A stretch of DNA of 64,000 bases from Actinoplanes sp040639655 (GCF_040639655.1 NZ_JBFAAI010000034.1:32512-96511), one strand, 5' to 3'. Positions 25,476 through 33,862 are shown, counted from the stretch's first letter. The notes: generated by a model from the sequence alone, not told the origin. Made by a program: numbers and translations.

Positions 25476-26476
25476 GAACGTCCTCCAGGTATCGCTGGTT
25501 CCTGCTGGGTGATGCAGTGGATGCCACCACCGAGAGCGAAGATCGCCCGGGCGTCGACGCCGATCACCCGGCGGCCGGGATAGGCGGCGGCCAGGATGTC
25601 CAGCGCCGCGGCGTCCCGGGGATCGTCGAACGTGCAGGCGACGACACCGGCGTTGCACACTAGGTGATTCACGTACGAGTGATCAACTGGACCGTTCCGG
25701 TCCTCGATGCCCTCCGGAGCAGGCAGGTCGATGATGGTCCATTCCCCGGGCAGGGCTTCACGTAACACCGCGCCGAGGGCGTGGTCCGGATGCCTCGGAT
25801 CGGGCTGGACGTGCAACAACACCGTTCCGGGGGCGGTCATGGTGGCCACGATGTCAACGTGTCCGCGGGTGCCGTACTCCTGGTAGTCACGGGCCAGGCC
25901 GCGCGGCAGCCACACCACCTCGCGGACGCCCAGGGTGCGGCGCAGCTCACCCTCGACCCGCTGTTTCGTCCAGCCCGGGTTGCGGCCGGGGTCGAGCTGC
26001 ACCGTTTCGGTGACCAGCACCGTCCCGTGCCCGTCGACGTGGATGCCGCCGCCCTCGTTAACCATCTCCGAGCCGATGATCGTGGCGCCGGCCCATGCGG
26101 CGACCTGCCGGGCAACGCGCGCGTCCTTCTCCCATCGCGCCCAGCTCTGCCCGCCCCAGCCGTTGAACACCCAGTCGACGGCGCCGAGACCGTCCGGACC
26201 GACGACGAAGGTCGGGCCGATGTCGCGCATCCAGGCGTCGTCGAGCGGCGCCGGGAAGTACTCGACGGCACCGCCGAGCCACCTGCGCGCGTCCTTGATC
26301 GCCGCTGGGTCGACGACCATCCGCACCGGCTCGAACTCGGCGACGGCCAGCGCGACGGAGGCCCACGCCTCCCGGGCATCGTCACCGTCGGCGTAACCCG
26401 AGGACGGCCAGGCCATCCAGGTGCAGGTGTGCGGCTCGGTCTCGGCCGGCATCCGCCATGTCACGTCCGCGTTCAC
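25472..26476 (-). CDS. aguA: Agmatine deiminase
   Basis: Peptidyl-arginine-deiminase-fold enzyme of 334 residues that converts agmatine to N-carbamoylputrescine and ammonia. Family motifs are intact: TWMAWPS near the start, DDAWMRDIGPTFV, NGWGG, NEGGGIHVDGHGTVL, RGHVDIVA with the catalytic His, and GGGIHCITQQEP with catalytic Cys about residue 321. It starts at GTG 26476, overlapping the upstream stop by 4 bases, and its own stop overlaps the amine oxidase start. This makes the three genes a tight translational unit. Confidence 0.92.
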   Translation of the reverse strand: MNADVTWRMPAETEPHTCTWMAWPSSGYADGDDAREAWASVALAVAEFEPVRMVVDPAAIKDARRWLGGAVEYFPAPLDDAWMRDIGPTFVVGPDGLGAVDWVFNGWGGQSWARWEKDARVARQVAAWAGATIIGSEMVNEGGGIHVDGHGTVLVTETVQLDPGRNPGWTKQRVEGELRRTLGVREVVWLPRGLARDYQEYGTRGHVDIVATMTAPGTVLLHVQPDPRHPDHALGAVLREALPGEWTIIDLPAPEGIEDRNGPVDHSYVNHLVCNAGVVACTFDDPRDAAALDILAAAYPGRRVIGVDARAIFALGGGIHCITQQEPAIPGGRS

Positions 26477-27390
26477 ACCAGGCCGCCGTAGGTGTCGGGC
26501 CGGCGGGTGCGCAGGAAGGGGAACAGGGTCAGCCAGTCCTTGCGCTGGTCGAGGTCCAGGTCGGCGACGAGCACGGCCTCGGCGTCGCGAGGCGCTTCGA
26601 CCAGGATCCGGCCGTACGGGTCGGCGATGAACGACGAGCCGTAGAAGGTGATCCGTCCCTCGTCGCCGGTGCGGTTGGGGACCACCATGAACAGGCCGTT
26701 GGCGATCGCGTGGCCGACGATGACCTGCCGCCACAGCGGCTGGGTGTCGAAGTGCGGGTGGTCGGGCTCGGAGCCGATCGCGGTGGGGTAGGCGAGGATG
26801 TCGGCGCCCTTGAGCGCGTAGGAGCGGGCCACCTCGGGGAACCACTCGTCCCAGCACGTCGGCAGCCCGACGCCGGCGTTCGGTGCGCCCAGCCGGTACA
26901 CCGGGTAAGCGTCGTCCGCCGGGCCGGGCCGGAAGTACCTGTCCTCGACATAGCCTTCGGTGACCGGAATGTGGGTCTTGCGGGTGCGGCCGACGATGCC
27001 GGCCGGGGAGACGAGCACGGCCGTGTTGTAGCCGAGGCCGTCGCCGAGATCGACCTTCTCGTAGAGCGAGGCGTGCACGTGGATGCCGTGCCGGCGGGCG
27101 GCCTCCGCGGCGAGTGCCACGGTCGGCCCGGTCTCCAGGTCCTCGGCCGACTCGACCGGCTTGCCGGCCGGTTCCTCGAACGCCGGGTACCTCGACAGCG
27201 TCAGCTCGGGCAGGAACACCACCTCGGCACCAGCGCCGGCCGCCTGTGCGATGCCGTCGAGCAGCACCGCGCGCAGCTCGGCCGGGTCGGCGCGCCAGTG
27301 GTGCTGAACCAGGCCGACCGGCAGCGGCGGACGGGTCGGCTCGTCGACGCGAGCGGGCGAGTCGAACACCGCGGACCGGATCAGTTCCAT
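26473..27390 (-). CDS. aguB: N-carbamoylputrescine amidase (nitrilase family)
   Basis: Carbon-nitrogen hydrolase of 305 residues; hydrolyses N-carbamoylputrescine to putrescine, CO2 and ammonia. The catalytic triad is visible: Glu62 in FLPELT, Lys138 in GRTRKTHIP and Cys179 in GLPTCWDEWFPE. The N-terminus is ~25 residues longer than in most members (MELIRSAVFDSPARVDEPTRP); a start nearer VGLVQHHW is not excluded. It is the first gene of the agmatine operon. The ATG at 27390 lies 15 bases from a palindrome that faces the divergent TetR gene. Confidence 0.9.
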   Translation of the reverse strand: MELIRSAVFDSPARVDEPTRPPLPVGLVQHHWRADPAELRAVLLDGIAQAAGAGAEVVFLPELTLSRYPAFEEPAGKPVESAEDLETGPTVALAAEAARRHGIHVHASLYEKVDLGDGLGYNTAVLVSPAGIVGRTRKTHIPVTEGYVEDRYFRPGPADDAYPVYRLGAPNAGVGLPTCWDEWFPEVARSYALKGADILAYPTAIGSEPDHPHFDTQPLWRQVIVGHAIANGLFMVVPNRTGDEGRITFYGSSFIADPYGRILVEAPRDAEAVLVADLDLDQRKDWLTLFPFLRTRRPDTYGGLV

Positions 27391-27405
27391 GACCTACCTC
27401 AACTT

Positions 27406-27422
27406 AACGAATTACATTCGTT
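27406..27422. promoter_or_regulatory. TetR operator of agmatine operon
   Basis: Perfect dyad AACGAAT-TAC-ATTCGTT between the divergent amidase (start 27390) and tetR (start 27466) genes. It is placed to control both. Confidence 0.8.
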
Positions 27423-27465
27423 TTACTATGGTGGTCCTCCTCACCCGAGCGCAAGGGGTACGCCG

Positions 27466-28086
27466 ATGGGTCGTCCGGTCACGCCCAAGCTGTCGGTCGA
27501 CAAGATCGCAGCCGCCGCCCTGGCGCTGGTCGACCAGAAGGGGGAATTCACGCTGGCCGAGGTCGCGGCGGCACTGTCGGTACGCCCGTCGTCGATCTAC
27601 AACCACCTCAGCGGCAAGACCGAGATCATCGAGGCGATGCGCGCCCTGATCTTCACCGGGGAACCGATGCCGCCTATGCCCGGCGACTGGACCGACGCCC
27701 TGCGGGTCCTGCTCCGGCGCTACCGGGACGCGTTCGCCCGCCACCCGCGGCTCATCCCGATGCTCACCGCGTACACCGTCTCCTCCCCCGACGTGGTGCA
27801 CATGTACGACGACATCGCCACCGTCCTGCACGCGGCCGGCATCCCGACCGCGCGGCTGCTCGACGTGATCACGGTGCTGGACAGCTTCGTCATCGGCTCC
27901 GCCCTCGACATCGCCGCACCCGACCAGGTCTGGGACCCCACCCACGCCCGCACACCGATCCTGGTCGCCGCGATCGCCGCGGCCGGGCAGGGCCGTGCCC
28001 GCGCCGACCGGGCGTTCGAACTGGGGCTCGGCCTCATTCTCGGCGCCCTGCCCGGCCTGGCGACGTCCGATCAGGGGCGCGGATAG
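27466..28086 (+). CDS. TetR-family regulator of agmatine operon
   Basis: Regulator of 206 residues. The helix-turn-helix is FTLAEVAAALSVRPSSIYNHLSGKTEIIEAM. The C-terminal part (LIPMLTAYTVSSPDVVHMYDDIATVLHAAG) looks like a TetR ligand domain. The ATG at 27466 begins MGRPVTPKLS, usual for the family, with AAGGGG upstream. It is divergent from the agmatine genes across a single strong palindrome, so agmatine or a pathway intermediate is the likely inducer. Its 3' end overlaps the convergent NamZ-like gene by 16 bases. Confidence 0.9.
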   Translation: MGRPVTPKLSVDKIAAAALALVDQKGEFTLAEVAAALSVRPSSIYNHLSGKTEIIEAMRALIFTGEPMPPMPGDWTDALRVLLRRYRDAFARHPRLIPMLTAYTVSSPDVVHMYDDIATVLHAAGIPTARLLDVITVLDSFVIGSALDIAAPDQVWDPTHARTPILVAAIAAAGQGRARADRAFELGLGLILGALPGLATSDQGRG

Positions 28087-29366
28087 AGCAGGTACGGCTT
28101 GCGGCGCCGCTGGAAGCCGGCCAGCTCACCCCGCCAGACGCCGACCACCTCGTCCACAATCGCGCCGGCGTCGATCATGGTGCGCAACCGGGCCGAACCG
28201 GCGAGCTTGTCCACGAAGAAGGGCACCCGGCCGCCGTCGTCGCGCCAGGCGAAACCCGGATACCGCTTCGCCTCGATCAGCATGGCGACGGCCGTACGGA
28301 TCGGATCGAAGACCTTGGGGTCGGTGACGCGGATCTCGGCGCCCACGCAGAGCTCGTCGACGAACTTCCCGATCCGCGGCTCGAAATAGGCCTCCCGCAG
28401 CTCGGTGCCGGGCAGGTCGTGCGCCGCCACCCGGTCCCGCCAGTGGTGATCCAGGCCCGGGGCGCCGGCCAGCTCGAACGGCCGGGTGGTGCCGCGACCC
28501 TCGGACAGCGACGCCACCCCTTCGAACAGGCAGGTGCCCGGGTACACGAGCGCGGTGTCGGGGGTGGGCATGTTCGGACTCGGCATCACCCACGGCACAT
28601 CGGTGTCGGCCGCGAAGAGGCCGCCGTGCCAGCCCTGACAGGTGATCACCTCGAGACGTACGCCGGGAAGCCATTCACCTTGGTAGAAACGGGCCAGCTC
28701 ACCGACGGTCATGCCGTGGCGCAGCACGATCCCGCGCTTGCCGACGCCCGAGGCGAAGGCGGGATCCAGCATCGGCCCGGCAGCGGCGCCGCCGATCGGA
28801 TTCGGACGGTCCAGCACGACATAGCGCAGTCCGAGGGCAGCGGCCGCGGCCATCGAGTCGTAGAGCGTCCAGATGTACGTGTAGAACCGCGCTCCCACGT
28901 CCTGGATGTCGAACACCACGGTCCGCACCCCGGCCTCGGTGAACATCTTCGCCCAGCCGTCGACGGTCGCCAGGTAGCCGTCGTACACGCGCAGGCCGGT
29001 GCGCCGGTCCGTACCCATGCCCTCACTGCCACCGGCCGGCGCCGAGCCGCGGAAACCGTGCTCGGGCCCGAAGATGCCGGCGATCGGTACGCCGGAGGCG
29101 TGCATCCGGTCCACGAGATGCCGGTACCGGCGGTCGACGGCGGTCAGGTTCGACACCACCCCGACCGGCTCCGCACGGATCGCCGCCCACTCCTCGGCGG
29201 CCAGCCGGTCCATGCCGGTCCGGACCGCTGTGACCGCTCCGGCCGCTCGCCGCTCCATGCCGGTCCGGACCGCTGTGACCGCTCCGGCCGACGCCCGTCG
29301 CGCCGAACCCGTGGCACCGCCCGCGAGCGCCCCACCAGCCACCATCAGTACATCTCGCCGCCGCAT
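28071..29366 (-). CDS. NamZ-like exo-muramidase (DUF1343)
   Basis: Secreted protein of 431 residues of the DUF1343 family; NamZ members release N-acetylmuramic acid from non-reducing ends of peptidoglycan fragments. A twin-arginine-like signal (MRRRDVLMVAGGALAGGA) begins it. Family landmarks: GVVSNLTAVDRRYRHLVD, GIFGPEHGFRG, DIQDVGARFYTYIWTLY, LDRPNPIGG, MPSPNMPTPDTALVYPGTCLFEG, SEGRGTTRPFEL. A 15-residue stretch after the signal is duplicated in tandem. The ATG at 29366 has a -10 box 7 bases upstream. Confidence 0.88.
   Translation of the reverse strand: MRRRDVLMVAGGALAGGATGSARRASAGAVTAVRTGMERRAAGAVTAVRTGMDRLAAEEWAAIRAEPVGVVSNLTAVDRRYRHLVDRMHASGVPIAGIFGPEHGFRGSAPAGGSEGMGTDRRTGLRVYDGYLATVDGWAKMFTEAGVRTVVFDIQDVGARFYTYIWTLYDSMAAAAALGLRYVVLDRPNPIGGAAAGPMLDPAFASGVGKRGIVLRHGMTVGELARFYQGEWLPGVRLEVITCQGWHGGLFAADTDVPWVMPSPNMPTPDTALVYPGTCLFEGVASLSEGRGTTRPFELAGAPGLDHHWRDRVAAHDLPGTELREAYFEPRIGKFVDELCVGAEIRVTDPKVFDPIRTAVAMLIEAKRYPGFAWRDDGGRVPFFVDKLAGSARLRTMIDAGAIVDEVVGVWRGELAGFQRRRKPYLLYPRP
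29211..29300 (-). repeat. 45-bp tandem repeat in NamZ-like gene
   Basis: Two copies of a 45-bp unit start at 29211 and 29256. They encode VTAVRTGMERRAAGA and VTAVRTGMDRLAAEE between the signal peptide and the catalytic domain. Confidence 0.75.
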
Positions 29367-29373
29367 TGCACAA

Positions 29374-29379
29374 ATAGTA
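29374..29379 (-). promoter_or_regulatory. -10 box TACTAT, leaderless start
   Basis: On the minus strand TACTAT lies 7 bases before the ATG at 29366 of the NamZ-like gene. Confidence 0.5.
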
Positions 29380-29457
29380 CAAGTCGCCCATCAGCAAAAG
29401 GCGGACACGCCGATCTTGTGAGTCTCCGGCGGCGAGAGGTCACGACATCCAGCGGGT

Positions 29458-29682
29458 CTAGGTCGCTTCCAGGTAGACCTCGACGTCGTACAGCAGGCGG
29501 ACCGGCTCGCCGTTGGTGACGCCGACGAAGACCGGCTCACCGGCTGGGGTACGACCGTGCCGCCACACCGCCTCCCGCGCCGCGTCGGCAGAGTCACGGT
29601 CGCCACGCCCGGCGAGGTGCAGGTTCATGACTCGGCGGGCGGTCCGCCGATCACTGTCCAACTGGATGCGCATCACCGGCAC
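29458..29682 (-). CDS. Small hypothetical protein beside TetR
   Basis: Protein of 74 residues with no recognised family. The GTG at 29682 has a strong AAGGAGG site 5 bases upstream, which supports it as a real gene. The sequence is charged and soluble (RRTARRVMNLHLAGRG, then VFVGVTNGEPVRLLYDVEVYLEAT, with a beta-strand look at the end). It is divergent from a TetR gene and shares a palindromic gap with it, so it is the probable target of that regulator. Confidence 0.6.
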   Translation of the reverse strand: MPVMRIQLDSDRRTARRVMNLHLAGRGDRDSADAAREAVWRHGRTPAGEPVFVGVTNGEPVRLLYDVEVYLEAT

Positions 29683-29697
29683 GACGGCCTCCTTGAA

Positions 29698-29721
29698 CGT
29701 CGGTAACCTGACTTACCAACG
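29698..29721. promoter_or_regulatory. TetR operator before small protein
   Basis: Near-perfect dyad with arms CGTCGGTAAC and CTTACCAACG separated by CTGA, between the divergent small gene (start 29682) and tetR (start 29740). It adjoins the ribosome site of the small gene. Confidence 0.7.
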
Positions 29722-29727
29722 TTAACC

Positions 29728-29733
29728 TAAGAT
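29728..29733 (+). promoter_or_regulatory. -10 box TAAGAT, leaderless start
   Basis: TAAGAT lies 6 bases before the GTG at 29740 and 6 bases after the operator. Confidence 0.55.
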
Positions 29734-29739
29734 AGTCGC

Positions 29740-30396
29740 GTGACCTCGATCTGGCTACGCCCCGAACCCGATCGCCCCCGCCGATCTCCCCAGCTGACCC
29801 GTGGGCGCATCGTGGTGGCGGCCGTCGAACTGCTCGACGCCGACGGCATCGACGCGCTGACCATGCGCCGCCTCGCCCAGCGCCTCGACGTGACGTCGAC
29901 CGCCCTCTACTGGCACGTCGACACCAAGGACGACGTTCTCGACCTGGCCGTCGACGAGATCTTCGGCGGGGTGCCGCTGCCGGTCGCCGGCTCCGACTGG
30001 GCCGCTGACGTGCGCACGCTGATCCACGGGTGGCGAAACGCGATGCTCGCCCACCCGTGGGCGCCGACCCTGATCGGCCGCCCGTGGATCGGGCCGAACG
30101 TGCTGACCCGCACCGAGTTCCTGCAGGGCGCCCTGGTCCGCGGCGGCCTGGACGGCGAGCGGCTGGCGGTGATCACCCGCCTGCTGGCGAACTTCGTGAT
30201 CGGCTCGGCGGCCACCGAGACGGCCTGGCGCCGGACCGCCCCGGACCAGGGCACGGCCCGGCCGCCGATCGCCGCCGACACCTACCCCACCCTCGCGGGG
30301 TCAGGCCATCTCGACGAGTCCCGATGGCCTGACGACCTGCTGTTCGGCCGGGGCCTCGACGCGATCCTGGCGCTCGTCCCCGCTCATCGAGTCTGA
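29740..30396 (+). CDS. TetR/AcrR regulator, TetR_C type
   Basis: Regulator of 218 residues. The helix-turn-helix is IDALTMRRLAQRLDVTSTALYWHVDTKDDVLDLAVDEIFG, the version followed by a TetR_C (tetracycline-repressor-like) ligand domain. The C-terminal half carries DWAADVRTLIHGWRNAMLAHPWAPTLIG and ends near LLFGRGLDAILALV, both usual in this class. It has a leaderless GTG start and is divergent from a 74-residue unknown protein. It has no adjacent efflux pump, so its ligand cannot be guessed from context. Confidence 0.9.
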   Translation: MTSIWLRPEPDRPRRSPQLTRGRIVVAAVELLDADGIDALTMRRLAQRLDVTSTALYWHVDTKDDVLDLAVDEIFGGVPLPVAGSDWAADVRTLIHGWRNAMLAHPWAPTLIGRPWIGPNVLTRTEFLQGALVRGGLDGERLAVITRLLANFVIGSAATETAWRRTAPDQGTARPPIAADTYPTLAGSGHLDESRWPDDLLFGRGLDAILALVPAHRV

Positions 30397-30779
30397 CCAC
30401 CGATTGCGGGAAGTGGCCCGTCCGGCCGGCTCCCGGCGTCATCGCGTCGCCCGGGTGGCAGTGCGCCGTCGCCCGATCCGGCCACGGCGCGCTCCCGGCG
30501 TATCACCGCCGCTACCCAGTTGAGCAACGCGGCGTTGGCGAGCGCACCCGCCACGACGCATCCCAGAAAGACTCCTGTGTTGCCGTTCCACCGCCCGGCG
30601 GCCGCCAACAGCGGCCAGGAACCGGGCCCGGTGATCAGCAGGGCGCCGAAGATATGGACGTCGGCTGCCGGCTGGCCATGCCGGGCGAAGGTCACCATGG
30701 CCCACACGATCATCACTGTCACGGCGATCAGGTAGATCCGTGCGAGCCGGCTACCTACGAACCAGCCGACTATCCTCAC
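30384..30779 (-). CDS. Small membrane protein
   Basis: Protein of 131 residues from a GTG at 30779; a longer frame reaches 30809. Three hydrophobic segments are visible (ARIYLIAVTVMIVWAMVTFA, HIFGALLITGPGSWPLLAAA, GVFLGCVVAGALANAALLNWVAAVI). A charged Gly/Asp-rich tail follows. The spacing and the segment GALANAALLNW resemble the SCO4225-type small membrane proteins of streptomycetes, but this is weak. It is convergent with the TetR gene, overlapping by 13 bases. Confidence 0.55.
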   Translation of the reverse strand: MRIVGWFVGSRLARIYLIAVTVMIVWAMVTFARHGQPAADVHIFGALLITGPGSWPLLAAAGRWNGNTGVFLGCVVAGALANAALLNWVAAVIRRERAVAGSGDGALPPGRRDDAGSRPDGPLPAIGGQTR

Positions 30780-30877
30780 ACCCGCATCCTGACCGTATCC
30801 GCAGGCCAAGGCAAATGAGCGCGCACGTCACCCGGCACCGGCGCGAAGCTGGAAGCCGCGCCGGGTGGAGCTTGTGG

Positions 30878-31495
30878 TCAACCTGCGGCGGGGCAGTTCT
30901 GGCTCTTGCGGCGCACGGAGTACTCGCGGTCGTCACGGGTGATGCCGGACGGCTGGCCCGCGAAATAGGCCTCCATCTTCTCGCCGCCGGCGCGCTGCTC
31001 GAAGTGCAGGTGCGGGGCGCCCGACTTGCCGGTACTGCCGATCTTCCCGATCTGCTCGCCCTGCTCGACCCGGTCGCCCTCCTTCACCGACGGCGGTTCG
31101 AGCATGTGCAGGTACTGGGTCTCCCAGCGCCCGCCGTGGTCGATCTTCACCCAGTAGCCGGCGCCGGTGCCGTGCGGCCCCTTCGGGTTGTCGGGGGTGC
31201 GGGAGCCAAGGGTGCCGTTGACGCCGGCCTCCGTGACGGTGCCGGGGTACGCGGCGAGCACGGGGCGGCCCCACGCGGAGCCGGACGTCGGGAAGAAGTC
31301 GATGTCGAAGTCGTCATGACCGGGATAGGTCCCCATGATCCACATCTCGCCGCAGCTGACGGGCATCTGGAAGGCGGGTCGCGGGCCGGGCGGCTGCAGC
31401 CGCGGCCAGTTCACCGCGGTGATCACGGCGATGGCGATCAGGACGACGACGACCGCGGCGATCCCGGGCACGTTCCGGGTGGGGCGGGCTGTCAC
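30878..31495 (-). CDS. M23-family metallopeptidase, membrane-anchored
   Basis: Peptidoglycan endopeptidase-like protein of 205 residues. An N-terminal hydrophobic segment (NVPGIAAVVVVLIAIAVITAV) is an anchor or uncleaved signal. The LytM fold shows the first zinc ligands in PGHDDFDIDFF, the core GYWVKIDHGGRWETQYLHM, and the final HLH motif in SGAPHLHFEQ. The GTG at 31495 has AGGA at 8 bases; a TTG at 31522 is the alternative. Two cysteines (VSCGEM and SQNCPAAG) could form a disulfide in the exported domain. It stands alone. Confidence 0.85.
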   Translation of the reverse strand: MTARPTRNVPGIAAVVVVLIAIAVITAVNWPRLQPPGPRPAFQMPVSCGEMWIMGTYPGHDDFDIDFFPTSGSAWGRPVLAAYPGTVTEAGVNGTLGSRTPDNPKGPHGTGAGYWVKIDHGGRWETQYLHMLEPPSVKEGDRVEQGEQIGKIGSTGKSGAPHLHFEQRAGGEKMEAYFAGQPSGITRDDREYSVRRKSQNCPAAG

Positions 31496-31568
31496 GCGGT
31501 TGATCCTGACAGAGCACGGCAACAGGCACCGGCGGCCGGCTCTGGCGGGGACCGGTCACCATGGGCCC

Positions 31569-32072
31569 ATGCCCGAGACTTCCGCACCACCGAGCCTCCG
31601 GCCGCCGCGGCACCGGCTGGACCGCCGGTTCGTTCTCTGGCGTACGTTGCAGGCGATCCTCTGGGCAGCCGGCGTGCTCGGGACGCTCACCGCCATCTAT
31701 GGCCGGGCCGAGGTCACGCGCCCGTGGCTGGGTCCGGTGCTCCTGATCCTCGGCGTGATCTACGCGGTCAACATCACGGTCATGCCGACCTGGCGCTACC
31801 GGGTGCACCGGTGGGAGGCCACCGACGACGCCGTCTACGCGCTCAGTGGCTGGCTCACCCGGGAGTGGCGGATCGTCCCCATCTCCCGTATCCAGAGCAT
31901 CGACACCGAGGTCGGGCCGCTGCAGCGCCGGCTCGGCCTGGCCACCATCAGCGTCACCACGGCCTCCTCGGAGGGGAAGATCACGATTGAGGGGGTGGCC
32001 GTCGCCGTCGCCGAGGCGACCGTCGACCGGCTCCGGGAAATCGCGGCGGCGACCGCCGGGGACGCCACATGA
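31569..32072 (+). CDS. PH domain membrane protein, YdbS-like
   Basis: Protein of 167 residues with two membrane segments (VLWRTLQAILWAAGVLGTLTAIY and WLGPVLLILGVIYAVNITVMP). A bacterial PH (bPH_2) domain follows, recognised by YRVHRWEATDDAVYALSGWLTREWRIVPISRIQSIDTEVGPLQRRLGLATISVTTAS. It corresponds to the short partner of YdbS/YdbT pairs. These proteins sit in the membrane and affect resistance to some secreted antibiotics in Bacillus. It overlaps the long partner by 4 bases. Confidence 0.85.
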   Translation: MPETSAPPSLRPPRHRLDRRFVLWRTLQAILWAAGVLGTLTAIYGRAEVTRPWLGPVLLILGVIYAVNITVMPTWRYRVHRWEATDDAVYALSGWLTREWRIVPISRIQSIDTEVGPLQRRLGLATISVTTASSEGKITIEGVAVAVAEATVDRLREIAAATAGDAT

Positions 32073-33652
32073 GCACCGCCGACGAGACCGTCTGGCAGCG
32101 TCTCGACATCCGGGTCGTCTATCAGGGCCTGGCCCGGGTCGCGCTGTCGCTGCCGGCCGGTGTTCTCGGCGTCACCGTCGGCGACGACCCGATCTGGCCG
32201 CTGGTCGCCGGGTCGGTGTTCGGTGTCCTGGGCGCCCTGGGCACGCTCAGCACCTGGCGGACCACCCGGTTCCGGGTCACCGGCCGGCAGGTGGAGATGC
32301 ACACCGGCTGGCTGGCCCGCAAGCATCGCATCGTGGCACGCGACCGGATCCGGACCGTCGACGTGTCGGCTCGCCTGCTGCAGCGGGTGCTCGGGTTGCG
32401 TACCGTGCACGTCGGCTCCGGCGAGGCGGACGCGTCCTTCGACCTCAACGGCCTGGCCCAGCAGCAGGCCGAACGCCTGCGCCGGGAACTGATGCCCGGC
32501 ACGCGCGCCGAACCGGACGGCTCGCCGGCCCCGGAAGCGGTCCCCGGCGACCAGGCAGATGCCCGCCCGGCCGCGGTCGACCGGCCCGACCCGGAGACGG
32601 TCATCGCCCGCCTGCGCCGGCAATGGGTGCCGCTCAACGTGGTCAGCGTGTGGTCGGTGTTCGCGGTGCTGGGGCCGCTGTTCCTGCTGCACTGGTTACT
32701 GCGTCCGTTCGGAGTGGACCTGGTCGGCATCGCCCGCGATCTGCTCGACGGCCGATCCCTGATCTGGCTGGTCGTGCTGGGGCTGCTGATCGCCTACCCC
32801 GTCGGCATCGCCCTGCAGACCGGCAGGTTCATCACGGAGAACTGGAACTTCACCCTCCTGCGCACCGGCACCGCGCCCGACACGGCCCTGGTCACCCGGC
32901 GTGGCCTGCTCACCACCCGGACCGTGCAGCGCGCCGACCGCCGGATCCGGGGCATCGCCTTCGACGAGCCACTGTTGTGGCGGTGGCTGCACCTGGCCCG
33001 GACCCGGGTTCTGTCCACCGGCCTGCGTGACGTGGGCGAGGCCGCCGTCAGTGACGTCCTGCCCCGTCTGCGCCTCGACGAGGCCCGCGACCTGGCGGCA
33101 CGCATTCTACCGGACGGCGCCCGGCCGCTCGAGACGGAGCTACGCCGCCATCCCCGCGGAGCGCTGGTACGCCGGATCGGCTCCGCGCTGTACGGCCCCG
33201 CGCTGACGTCCGGCTTCCTGCTGCTCTTCACGCTGAGCGGTGCAATCCCCGGGCGGTGGTGGCTGCTGCCGCTGCTGCTCGTGCCGCTGACGGTCCCGCT
33301 CGCGGTGGTGGCGTACCGGTCGCTGGGCCACAACGTCTCCGGCGACTACCTGGTGATCCGCACCGGCATCTTCCACCGCCGGTCGGTCGCCCTCCAGCAG
33401 CGGGCCGTGATCGGCTGGACCATCACGCAGTCGATCTTCCAGCTCTGGGTTGGCCGGATGACGGTCGGCATCCCGACGGCGGCCGGCGCCCGCCACTACG
33501 CGTCCCCCGACATGAGCGTCGACCAGGCCTTCAGGTTCGTCACCGAGGCCGCACCACACCTGTCCGGCACCGCCTTCGACGGAATCACCGCCGCTACGGC
33601 TTCTCAGCCCGTGCCGGCGCACCCGGCGCGGTCCGGCCCGGCGGAAGGGTGA
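32069..33652 (+). CDS. PH domain membrane protein, YdbT-like
   Basis: Long partner (527 residues). It carries about three bPH_2 units: FRVTGRQVEMHTGWLARKHRIVARDRIRTVDVS near the start, NFTLLRTGTAPDTALVTRRGLLTTRT in the middle and YLVIRTGIFHRRSVALQQRAVIGW near the end. Pairs of membrane segments separate them. ATGA coupling to the short partner suggests a complex. The 3' end overlaps a minus-strand remnant that resembles a histidine-kinase tail. Confidence 0.85.
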   Translation: MSTADETVWQRLDIRVVYQGLARVALSLPAGVLGVTVGDDPIWPLVAGSVFGVLGALGTLSTWRTTRFRVTGRQVEMHTGWLARKHRIVARDRIRTVDVSARLLQRVLGLRTVHVGSGEADASFDLNGLAQQQAERLRRELMPGTRAEPDGSPAPEAVPGDQADARPAAVDRPDPETVIARLRRQWVPLNVVSVWSVFAVLGPLFLLHWLLRPFGVDLVGIARDLLDGRSLIWLVVLGLLIAYPVGIALQTGRFITENWNFTLLRTGTAPDTALVTRRGLLTTRTVQRADRRIRGIAFDEPLLWRWLHLARTRVLSTGLRDVGEAAVSDVLPRLRLDEARDLAARILPDGARPLETELRRHPRGALVRRIGSALYGPALTSGFLLLFTLSGAIPGRWWLLPLLLVPLTVPLAVVAYRSLGHNVSGDYLVIRTGIFHRRSVALQQRAVIGWTITQSIFQLWVGRMTVGIPTAAGARHYASPDMSVDQAFRFVTEAAPHLSGTAFDGITAATASQPVPAHPARSGPAEG

Positions 33653-33722
33653 ACCAGAAGCGGCTGCCTCCGCCGACGTTTGGAGTCCACCTTGCTCGAA
33701 CGCCTCCAGCAAGGCCATCACC
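33594..33722 (-). pseudogene. Histidine-kinase C-terminal remnant
   Basis: On the minus strand a short frame reads TPNVGGGSRFWFTLPPG and then stops at 33594. This closely matches the end of HATPase domains of histidine kinases (GSxFWFTLP). Nothing kinase-like precedes it in the same frame, and a neighbouring frame reads ALLEAFEQGG. I take it as a decayed 3' scrap of a kinase gene overlapping the end of the PH-domain gene. The evidence is one short motif. Confidence 0.4.
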
Positions 33723-33862
33723 CGCGTGCCGCTCGGATCGTGGTGCTGGCCGTCGTGCGCCGCGGCCACTTTTCGCCAACGCCGCCCACCCCGATATGGA
33801 CGGTCCGCGGACGGCCGGGAGGGTGCACCCGGCCGTCCGCGGTTCTGGAATGATCGACGACC

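Noticed and set aside
30740..31990. 416-codon plus-strand open frame over the M23 peptidase
   Set aside because: Antisense to a peptidase with intact HLH motif; the end of the frame only mirrors the PH-domain gene in another frame.
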